From Daphnia carinata (lineage: Eukaryota; Arthropoda; Branchiopoda; Diplostraca; Daphniidae), in contig NC_081340.1 of the NCBI RefSeq assembly GCF_022539665.2, forward strand, positions 868,001 through 932,000: a DNA stretch of 64,000 nucleotides, in the 5' to 3' direction. How positions within the stretch are numbered: position 1 is the stretch's first letter; each line of letters starts with the position of its first letter. The notes beneath the pieces are model-generated. The model did not search any database. It had not been told where the DNA came from and was given only the letters and a program-made list of their open reading frames with translations. Of the stretch, positions 54,150 through 64,000 are shown piece after piece. Made by a program: the position numbers and the translations under genes.

Positions 54150-54494
54150 CAAAACTTTTATATCCACCTAGCCGTTTTTGGATGAATCACAGGGAAGTAC
54201 GAACCATCTCGCGGTGAATTCTAGTATTTTCTAAAACGCCACCTAGTGGTCAGTTTTGAAATTTCATCTCCTTCCAACTAAAAGGTATTTAAAAACGAAA
54301 TACAAAAAGAATGGTGGATTTCCGTGAGAAAAGTGACCTCTTAAAAGAAAGTGAATTTTATTTGTTTGCATTTTTGTGGTTGACCGAACGCGATGGTTAC
54401 CAGTCCAATATCCTTAACTATATAAATCAATTGTACTTGTGCTGGTTTTAATGGACATTACTGGAGTGTATTCATTTTATTTTGGAACTGAGTT

Positions 54495-54609
54495 GTCAAC
54501 GGCCATACCACGTAGAACAAACCTTGTCTCGTCAGCTCCAGGAAGTTAAGCTACGTCGGGTTCCGTTAGTACCTAGAGTCCGCTTGGGAATACGGGATGC
54601 TGTTGGCAT
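54495..54609 (+). pseudogene. 5S rRNA unit 23 with a 5-bp deletion in box C
   Basis: 115 nt instead of 120. CCTAGAGTCCGCTTGG replaces CCTAGATGGGTGACCGCTTGG, which removes much of the box C element that TFIIIA contacts. It is otherwise identical to its neighbours, so the damage is recent. Probably silent. Confidence 0.9.
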
Positions 54610-54956
54610 CAAAACTTTTATATCCACCTAGCCGTTTTTGGATGAATCACAGGGAAGTACGAACCATCTCGCGGTGAATTCTAGTATTTTCTAAAACGCC
54701 ACCTAGTGGTCAGTTTTGAAATTTCATCTTCTATAAACTAAAAGGGTTTTTTAAAACGAGAACACAAAAAGAATGGTACATTTCCGTGAGAAAAGTGACC
54801 TCTTAAAAGAAAGTGAATTTTATTTGTTTGCATTTTTGTGGTTGACCGAACGCGATGGTTACCAGTCCAATATCCTTAACTATATAAATCAATTGTACTT
54901 GTGCTGGTTTTAATGGACATTACTGGAGTGTATTCATTTTATTTTGGAACTGAGTT

Positions 54957-55076
54957 GTCAACGGCCATACCACGTAGAACAAACCTTGTCTCGTCAGCTC
55001 CAGGAAGTTAAGCTACGTCGGGTTCCGTTAGTACCTAGATGGGTGACCGCTTGGGAATACGGGATGCTGTTGGCAT
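54957..55076 (+). rRNA. 5S ribosomal RNA, unit 24
   Basis: Consensus gene, next to the deleted unit. Confidence 0.95.
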
Positions 55077-55422
55077 CAAAACTTTTATATCCACCTAGCC
55101 GTTTTTGGATGAATCACAGGGAAGTACGAACCATCTCGCGGTGAATTCTAGTATTTTCTAAAACGCCACCTAGTGGTCAGTTTTGAAATTTCATCTTCTA
55201 TAAACTAAAAGGTTTTTTAAAACGAGAATACAAAAAGAATGGTACATTTCCGTGAGAAAAGTGACCTCTTAAAAGAAAGTGAATTTTATTTGTTTGCATT
55301 TTTGTGGTTGACCGAACGCGATGGTTACCAGTCCAATATCCTTAACTATATAAATCAATTGTACTTGTGCTGGTTTTAATGGACATTACTGGAGTGTATT
55401 CATTTTATTTTGGAACTGAGTT

Positions 55423-55542
55423 GTCAACGGCCATACCACGTAGAACAAACCTTGTCTCGTCAGCTCCAGGAAGTTAAGCTACGTCGGGTTCCGTTAGTAC
55501 CTAGATGGGTGACCGCTTGGGAATACGGGATGCTGTTGGCAT
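55423..55542 (+). rRNA. 5S ribosomal RNA, unit 25
   Basis: Consensus gene. Downstream spacer has CTCTTTAAAG, a form shared with the old units near 31.6 kb. Confidence 0.95.
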
Positions 55543-55887
55543 CAAAACTTTTATATCCACCTAGCCGTTTTTGGATGAATCACAGGGAAGTACGAACCAT
55601 CTCGCGGTGAATTCTAGTATTTTCTAAAACGCCACCTAGTGGTCAGTTTTGAAATTTCATCTCCTTCCAACTAAAGGTTTTTTAAAACGAGAACACAAAA
55701 GGTATGGTACATTTCCGTGAGAAAAGTGACCTCTTTAAAGAAAGTGAATTTTATTTGTTTGCATTTTTGTGGTTGACCGAACGCGATGGTTACCAGTCCA
55801 ATATCCTTAACTATATAAATCAATTGTACTTGTGCTGGTTTTAATGGACATTACTGGAGTGTATTCATTTTATTTTGGAACTGAGTT

Positions 55888-56007
55888 GTCAACGGCCATA
55901 CCACGTAGAACAAACCTTGTCTCGTCAGCTCCAGGAAGTTAAGCTACGTCGGGTTCCGTTAGTACCTAGATGGGTGACCGCTTGGGAATACGGGATGCTG
56001 TTGGCAT
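55888..56007 (+). rRNA. 5S ribosomal RNA, unit 26
   Basis: Consensus gene. Spacer has CTCGTGGTG for CTCGCGGTG. Confidence 0.95.
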
Positions 56008-56354
56008 CAAAACTTTTATATCCACCTAGCCGTTTTTGGATGAATCACAGGGAAGTACGAACCATCTCGTGGTGAATTCTAGTATTTTCTAAAACGCCAC
56101 CTAGTGGTCAGTTTTGAAATTTCATCTCCTTCCAATAAAAGGGTTTTTTAAAACGAGAACACAAAAGGTATGGTACATTTCCGTGAGAAAAGTGACCTCT
56201 TAAAAGAAAGTGAATTTTATTTTGTTTGCATTTTTGTGGTTGACCGAACGCGATGGTTACCAGTCCAATATCCTTAACTATATAAATCAATTGTACTTGT
56301 GCTGGTTTTAATGGACATTACTGGAGTGTATTCATTTTATTTTGGAACTGAGTT

Positions 56355-56474
56355 GTCAACGGCCATACCACGTAGAACAAACCTTGTCTCGTCAGCTCCA
56401 GGAAGTTAAGCTACGTCGGGTTCCGTTAGTACCTAGATGGGTGACCGCTTGGGAATACGGGATGCTGTTGGCAT
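56355..56474 (+). rRNA. 5S ribosomal RNA, unit 27
   Basis: Last intact gene before the gap, 467 bp after unit 26. Confidence 0.95.
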
Positions 56475-56682
56475 CAAAACTTTTATATCCACCTAGCCGT
56501 TTTTGGATGAATCACAGGGAAGTACGAACCATCTCGCGGTGAATTCTAGTATTTTCTAAAACGCCACCTAGTGGTCAGTTTTGAAATTTCATCTCCTTCC
56601 AACTAGAGATTTTTTAAAACGAGAACACAAAAAGTATGGTACATTTCCGTGAGAAAAGTGACCTCTTAAAAGAAAGTGAATT

Positions 56683-56717
56683 GGTGACCGCTTGGGAATA
56701 CGAGATGCTGTTGGCAT
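56683..56717 (+). pseudogene. 5S rRNA 3' remnant, unit 28
   Basis: Only GGTGACCGCTTGGGAATACG to the gene end remains, fused to spacer at AAAGTGAATT|GGTGACC. The deletion joins similar sequences: the spacer has GGTTGACCGAACGC and the gene has GGGTGACCGC. Confidence 0.9.
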
Positions 56718-56936
56718 CAAAACTTTTATATCCACCTAGCCGTTTTTGGATGAATCACAGGGAAGTACGAACCATCTCGCGGTGAATTCTAGTATTTTCT
56801 AAAACGCCACCTAGTGGTCAGTTTTGAAATTTCATCTTCTATAAACTAAAGGTATTTTAAAACGAAATACAAAAAGAATGGTGCATTTCCGTGAGAAAAG
56901 TGACCTCTTTCAAGAAAGTGAATTTTATATGTTTGC

Positions 56937-57036
56937 NNNNNNNNNNNNNNNNNNNNNNNNNNNNNNNNNNNNNNNNNNNNNNNNNNNNNNNNNNNNNNNN
57001 NNNNNNNNNNNNNNNNNNNNNNNNNNNNNNNNNNNN
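56937..57036. other. Assembly gap, 100 N
   Basis: Exactly 100 N between the 5S spacer and the satellite. The round number suggests a placeholder of unknown true length. Confidence 0.99.
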
Positions 57037-60000
57037 ATTCAATGTGAACATAGTGTGATACAGTGAGTTTCAATTTCTACATTCAAACAGCATCAAATAT
57101 ACGTGTATTCAATGTGAATATAGTGTATACAGTGCAGTTTCAATATCTACATTCAAACAGCATCAAATATACGTGTATTCAATGTGAATATAGTGTTATA
57201 GAATCAGTTTCAATATCTACATTCAAACAGCATCAAATATACGTGTATTCAATGTGAATATAGTGTTATAGAATCAGTTTCAATATCTACATTCAAACAG
57301 CATCAAATATACGTGTATTCAATGTGAATATAGTGTTATAGAATCAGTATCATGATCTACATTCAAACAGCATCAAATATACGTGTATTCAATGTGAATA
57401 TAGTGTGAGACAGTGAGTTTCAATATCTACATTCAAACAGCATCAAATATACGTGTATTCAATGTGAATATAGTGTTATAGAATCAGTTTCATGATCTAC
57501 ATTCAAACAGCATCAAATATACGTGTATTCAATGTGAATATAGTGTGATACAGTGAGTTTCAATATCTACATTCAAACAGCATCAAATATACGTGTATTC
57601 AATGTGAATATAGTGTTATAGAATCAGTTTCATGATCTACATTCAAACAGCATCAAATATACGTGTATTCAATGTGAATATAGTGTTATAGAATCAGTTT
57701 CAATATCTACATTCAAACAGCATCAAATATACGTGTATTCAATGTGAATATAGTGTTATAGAATCAATTTCATCATCTACATTCAAACAGTATCAAATAT
57801 ACGTGTATTCAATGTGAATATAGTATGTTATAGAATCAGTTTCAATATCTACATTCAAACAGCATCAAATATACGTGTATTCAATGTGAATATAGTGATA
57901 CAGTGAGTTTCAATATCTACATTCAAACAGCATCAAATATACGTGTATTCAATGTGAATATAGTGTGATACAGTGAGTTTTCAATATCTACATTCAAACA
58001 GCATCAAATATACGTGTATTCAATGTGAATATAGTGTTATAGAATCAGTTTCAATATCTACATTCAAACAGCATCAAATATACGTGTATTCAATGTGAAT
58101 ATAGTGTTATAGAATCAGTTTCAATATCTACATTCAAACAGCATCAAATATACGTGTATTCAATGTGAATATAGTGTTATAGAATCAGTTTCAATATCTA
58201 CATTCAAACAGCATCAAATATACGTGTATTCAATGTGAATATAGTGTTATAGAATCAGTTTCAATATCTACATTCAAACAGCATCAAATATACGTGTATT
58301 CAATGTGAATATAGTGTTATAGAATCAGTTTCAATATCTACATTCAAACAGCATCAAATATACGTGTATTCAATGTGAATATAGTGTTATAGAATCAGTT
58401 TCAATATCTACATTCAAACAGCATCAAATATACGTGTATTCAATGTGAATATAGTGTTATAGAATCAGTTTCAATATCTACATTCAAACAGCATCAAATA
58501 TACGTGTATTCAATGTGAATATAGTGTTATAGAATCAGTTTCAATATCTACATTCAAACAGCATCAAATATACGTGTATTCAATGTGAATATAGTGTTAT
58601 AGAATGAGTTTCAATATCTACATTCAAACAGCATCAAATATACGTGTATTCAATGTGAATATAGTGTTATAGAATCAGTTTCAATATCTACATTCAAACA
58701 GCATCAAATATACGTGTATTCAATGTGAATATAGTGTTATAGAATCAGTTTCAATATCTACATTCAAACAGCATCAAATATACGTGTATTCAATGTGAAT
58801 ATAGTGTTATAGAATCAGTTTCATATCTACATTCAAACAGCATCAAATATACGTGTATTCAATGTGAATATAGTGTTATAGAATCAGTTTCAATATCTAC
58901 ATTCAAACAGCATCAAATATACGTGTATTCAATGTGAATATAGTGTTATAGAATCAGTTTCAATATCTACATTCAAACAGCATCAAATATACGTGTATTC
59001 AATGTGAATATAGTGTTATAGAATCAGTTTCAATATCTACATTCAAACAGCATCAAATATACGTGTATTCAATGTGAATATAGTGTTATAGAATCAGTTT
59101 CAATATCTACATTCAAACAGCATCAAATATACGTGTATTCAATGTGAATATAGTGTTACAGTGAGTTTCAATATCTACATTCAAACAGTATCTAACATAA
59201 GTGTATTCAATGTGAATGTAGTGTTATAGAATCAGTTTCAATATTTCAAACAGCATCAAATATACGTGTATTCAATGTGAATATAGTGTTATAGAATCAG
59301 TTTCAATATCTACATTCAAACAGCATCAAATATACGTGTATTCAATGTGAATATAGTGTTATAGTGAGTTTCAATATCTACATTCAAACAGCATCAAATA
59401 TACGTGTATTCAATGTGAATATAGTGTTATAGAATCAGTTTCAATATCTACATTCAAACAGCATCAAATATACGTGTATTCAATGTGAATATAGTGTTAT
59501 AGAATCAGTTTCAATATCTACATTCAAACAGCATCAAATATACGTGTATTCAATGTGAATATAGTGTTATAGAATCAGTTTCAATATCTACATTCAAACA
59601 GCATCAAATATACGTGTATTCAATGTGAATATAGTGTTATAGAATGAGTTTCAATATCTACATTCAAACAGCATCAAATATACGTGTATTCAATGTGAAT
59701 ATAGTGTTATAGAATCAGTTTCAATATCTACATTCAAACAGCATCAAATATACGTGTATTCAATGTGAATATAGTGTTATAGAATCAGTTTCAATATCTA
59801 CATTCAAACAGCATCAAATATACGTGTATTCAATGTGAATATAGTGTTATAGAATCAGTTTCAATATCTACATTCAAACAGCATCAAATATACGTGTATT
59901 CAATGTGAATATAGTGTTATAGAATCAGTTTCAATATCTACATTCAAACAGCATCAAATATACGTGTATTCAATGTGAATATAGTGTTATAGAATCAGTT

Positions 60001-63000
60001 TCAATATCTACACATTCAAACAGCATCAAATATACGTGTATTCAATGTGAATATAGTGTGATACAGTCAGTTTCAATATCTACATTCAAACAGCATCAAA
60101 TATACGGTTAATAAATGTGAATATAGTGTTATAGAATCAATTTCATGATCTACATTCAAACAGTATCAAATATACGTGTATTCAATGTGAATATAGTGTT
60201 ATAGAATCATTTTCATGATCTACATTCAAACAGTATCAAATATACGTGTATTCAATGTGAATATAGTGTTATAGAATGAGTTTCAATATCTACATTCAAA
60301 CAGCATCAAATATACGTGTATTCAATGTGAATATAGTGTGATACAGTGAGTTTCAATATCTACATTCAAACAGCATCAAATATACGTGTATTCAATGTGA
60401 ATATAGTGTGTATAGAATGAGTTTCAATATCTACATTCAAACAGCATCAAATATACGTGTATTCAATGTGAATATAGTGTTATAGAGTCAGTTTCAATAT
60501 CTACATTCAAACAGCATCAAATATACGTGTATTCAATGTGAATATAGTGTTATACAATCAGTTTCAATATCTACATTCAAACAGCATCAAATATACGTGT
60601 ATTCAATGTGAATATAGTGTTATAGAATCAGTTTCAATATCTACATTCAAACAGCATCAAATATACGTGTATTCAATGTGAATATAGTGTTATAGAATGA
60701 GTTTCAATATCTACATTCAAACAGCATCAAATATACGTGTATTCAATGTGAATATAGTGTTATAGAATCAGTTTCAATATCTACATTCAAACAGCATCAA
60801 ATATACGTGTATTCAATGTGAATATAGTGTTATAGAATCAGTTTCAATATCTACATTCAAACAGCATCAAATATACGTGTATTCAATGTGAATATAGTGT
60901 GATACAGTGAGTTTCAATATCTACATTCAAACAGCATCAAATATACGTGTATTCAATGTGAATATAGTGTTATAGAATCAGTTTCAATATCTACATTCAA
61001 ACAGCATCAAATATACGTGTATTCAATGTGAATATAGTGTTATAGAATCAGTTTCAATATCTACATTCAAACAGCATCAAATATACGTGTATTCAATGTG
61101 AATATAGTGTTATAGAATCAGTTTCAATATCTACATTCAAACAGCATCAAATATACGTGTATTCAATGTGAATATAGTGTTATAGAATGAGTTTCAATAT
61201 CTACATTCAAACAGCATCAAATATACGTGTATTCAATGTGAATATAGTGTTATAGAATGAGTTTCAATATCTACATTCAAACAGCATCAAATATACGTGT
61301 ATTCAAAGTGATTATAGTGTTATTGAATGAGTTTCAATATCTACATTCAAACAGCATCAAATATACGTGTATTCAATGTGAATATAGTGTTATAGAATCA
61401 GTTTCATATCTACATTCAAACAGCATCAAATATACGTGTATTCAATGTGAATATAGTGTTATAGAATGAGTTTCAATATCTACATTCAAACAGCATCAAA
61501 TATACGTGTATTCAATGTGAATATAGTGTTATGAATCATTCACATTCAAACAGATCATATAGTGTGTATACAATGTGAATATAGTGTATACAGTGAGTTT
61601 CAATATCTACATTCAAACAGCATCAAATATACGTGTATTCAATGTGAATATAGTGTTATAGAATCAGTTTCAATATCTACATTCAAACAGCATCAAATAT
61701 ACGTGTATTCAATGTGAATATAGTGTTATAGAATGAGTTTCAATATCTACATTCAAACAGCATCAAATATACGTGTATTCAATGTGAATATAGTGTTATA
61801 GAATGAGTTTCAATATCTACATTCAAACAGCATCAAATATACGTGTATTCAATGTGAATATAGTGTTATAGAATCAGTTTCAATATCTACATTCAAACAG
61901 CATCAAATATACGTGTATTCAATGTGAATATAGTGTTATAGAATCAGTTTCAATACTACATTCAAACAGCATCAAATATACGTGTATTCAATGTGAATAT
62001 AGTGTTATAGAATCAGTTTCAATATCTACATTCAAACAGCATCAAATATACGTGTATTCAATGTGAATATAGTGTTATAGAATGAGTTTCAATATCTACA
62101 TTCAAACAGCATCAAATATACGTGTATTCAATGTGAATATAGTGTTATAGAATCAGTTTCAATATCTACATTCAAACAGCATCAAATATACGTGTATTCA
62201 ATGTGAATATAGTGTGATACAGTGAGTTTCAATATCTACATTCAAACAGCATCAAATATACGTGTATTCAATGTGAATATAGTGTTATAGAATCAGTTTC
62301 AATATCTACATTCAAACAGCATCAAATGTATGTGTATTCAATGTGAATATAGTGTGATACAGTGAGTTTAAATATCTACATTCAAACAGCATCAAATATA
62401 CGAGTATTCAATGTGAATATAGTGTGATAGAGTGAGTTTCAATATCTACATTCATTCAAACAGCATCAAATATACGTGTATTCAATGTGAATATAGTGTA
62501 GAATAGAATCAATTTCATCTACATTCAAACAGCATCAAATATACGTGTATTCAATGTGAATATAGTGTTATAGAATCAGTTTCAATATCTACATTCAAAC
62601 AGCATCAAATATACGTGTATTCAATGTGAATATAGTGTTATAGAATGAGTTTCAATATCTACATTCAAACAGCATCAAATATACGTGTATTCAATGTGAA
62701 TATAGTGTTATAGAATCAGTTTCAATATCTACATTCAAACAGCATCAAATATACGTGTATTCAATGTGAATATAGTGTTATAGAATGAGTTTCAATATCT
62801 ACATTCAAACAGCATCAAATATACGTATTCAATGTGAATATAGTGTTATAGAATCAGTTTCAATATCTACATTCAAACAGCATCAAATATACGTGTATTC
62901 AATGTGAATATAGTGTTATAGAATCAGTTTCAATATCTACATTCAAACAGCATCAAATATACGTGTATTCAATGTGAATATAGTAGAATCAGTTTCATGA

Positions 63001-64000
63001 TCTACATTCAAACAGTATCAAATATACGTGTATTCAATGTGAATATAGTATGATACAGTGAGGTTCAATATCTACATTCAAACAGCATCAAATATACGTG
63101 TATTCAATGTGAATATAGTGTGATACAGTGAATATCAATATCTACATTCAAACAGCATCAAATATACGTGTATTCAATGTGAATATAGTGTTATAGAATC
63201 AGTTTCAATATCTACATTCAAACAGCATCAAATATACGTGTATTCAATGTGAATATAGTGTTATAGAATGAGTTTCAATATCTACATTCAAACAGCATCA
63301 AATATACGTGTATTCAATGTGAATATAGTGTTATAGAATCAGTCAATATCTACATTCAAACAGCATCAAATATACGTGTATTCAATGTGAATATAGTGTT
63401 ATAGAATCAGTTTCAATATCTACATTCAAACAGCATCAAATATACGTGTATTCAATGTGAATATAGTGTTTCATATCAATTCAAACAGCAATATCAATGT
63501 AATATTCAAACAGTGATCACATTCAAACAGCATCAAATATACGTGTATTCAATGTGAATATAGTGTTATAGAATCAGTTTCAATATCTACATTCAAACAG
63601 CATCAAATATACGTGTATTCAATGTGAATATAGTGTTACAGTGAGTTTCAATCTATCTACATTCAAACAGCATCAAATATACGTGTATTCAATGTGAATA
63701 TACATTCAAACAGCATCAAATATACGTGTATTCAATGTGAATATAGTGTGATACAGTGAGTTTCAATATCTACATTCAAACAGCATCAAATATACGTGTA
63801 TTCATTCAATGTGAATATAGTGTGATAGAATGAGTTTCAATATCTACATTCAAACAGCATCAAATATACGTGTATTCAATGTGAATATAGTGTTATAGAA
63901 TGAGTTTCAATATCTACATTCAAACAGCATCAAATATACGTGTATTCAATGTGAATATAGTGTGATAAATATAATGTATTCAATGTTTCATATCTACATT
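57037..64000. repeat. 70-bp satellite array, about 100 copies
   Basis: The unit runs CAATATCTACATTCAAACAG, then CATCAAATATACGTGTATTC, then AATGTGAATATAGTG and a variable end (TTATAGAATCAGTTT or GATACAGTGAGTTT). The usual period is exactly 70 bp. Most copies are nearly identical. Disordered or deleted copies occur near 57,820, 59,155-59,250, 61,530, 62,450-62,510, 62,990, 63,470-63,530 and 63,630-63,720. It reaches the window edge. Open frames inside it are by-products of the repeat. Confidence 0.98.

Larger units (their letters stand above)
44098..56936 (+). repeat. Tandem 5S rDNA array, 27 units plus a truncated one
   Basis: Units of 462-467 bp each consist of a 120-nt 5S gene and a spacer of about 345 bp. 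The 5S has the internal control elements AAGTTAAGCTACGTCGG (box A), TAGTACCTAGATGGG (intermediate) and GATGGGTGACCGCTTGGG (box C). GTCAACGGC at the 5' end pairs with GCTGTTGGC at the 3' end to form helix I. A T4 run (CAAAACTTTTAT) follows as the pol III stop. The spacer has a conserved TATATAAATC about 84 bases before each gene. One island of about 60 bp, starting about 110 bases after each gene, varies between two main versions. Confidence 0.97.

Noticed and set aside
44711-56542. A 66-codon open frame repeated in nearly every 5S unit (starts ELSCQRPYHVEQTL)
   Set aside because: It is the 5S gene and its flank read in one frame. It starts at a TTG, has no ATG, and is conserved only because the 5S RNA is.
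56846-57073. Open frames that cross the gap
   Set aside because: They exist only because N is not read as a stop.
57063-61469. Short open frames in the satellite
   Set aside because: They are translations of the 70-bp repeat and appear only where the unit length happens to keep a frame.
57037-64000. CRISPR-like array of short direct repeats
   Set aside because: There are no unique spacers; the whole 70-bp unit repeats, and the context is eukaryotic.
1-64000. tRNA or snRNA genes
   Set aside because: None seen on either strand outside the retroelement primer sites; the 5S spacer shows no snRNA-like sequence.

Overview
This window looks like repeat-dense chromatin from an arthropod nuclear genome. 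The support is a TTAGG telomere-type tract, pol III 5S genes, short GT-AG introns, and Gypsy, BEL/Pao, Copia and Tx1-like LINE elements. A branchiopod such as Daphnia would fit, but that is inference. I see no ordinary single-copy host gene. The window is a 5S rRNA gene cluster, invaded many times by transposons, followed by a 70-bp satellite.

Layout. 1-9,145: a decayed Copia element on the + strand, with a complete but inactive Gypsy element nested in it (1,724-8,446; 345-bp LTRs, GTAA target duplication). 9,155-10,200: a ruined minus-strand gag. 10,899-11,471: old copies of the satellite that fills the right end of the window. 11,472-23,048: a minus-strand composite retroelement. Read in its own direction it has an LTR piece, a BEL/Pao gag-protease-RT block, a Gypsy-type integrase, an envelope-like gene (lectin-like repeats, Thr-rich stalk, membrane anchor), an ankyrin ORF, a polypurine tract and an LTR. 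A young 2.45-kb LTR element with apparently identical LTRs sits inside the envelope gene.

23,049-30,376: two copies of one LINE. Both end in an A-run joined to nucleotide 75 of a 5S gene. The first copy holds a solo LTR and a 3.0-kb DNA transposon whose perfect 22-bp inverted repeats enclose a multi-exon gene. 30,377-31,966: a second type of LINE tail and two damaged 5S copies. 31,967-44,097: BEL/Pao material on the minus strand, including a long open gag-pol frame (33,470-38,419). Its gag is interrupted by a complete Copia element (38,889-43,121; 291-bp LTRs, GTGCT duplication) that has lost its own gag.

44,098-56,936: 27 tandem 5S units of 462-467 bp, then a truncated one. 56,937-57,036: a 100-N assembly gap. 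57,037-64,000: about 100 copies of a 70-bp AT-rich satellite.

How it fits together. The 5S array is the host component, and the 5S-directed LINE, the BEL element and the satellite surround or interrupt it. Nesting gives relative ages. Gypsy is younger than Copia-1, Copia-2 is younger than BEL-2, and the 2.45-kb element is younger than the envelope gene. The TIR transposon and the solo LTR are younger than LINE copy A. All domain calls were made by eye; no database search was run.
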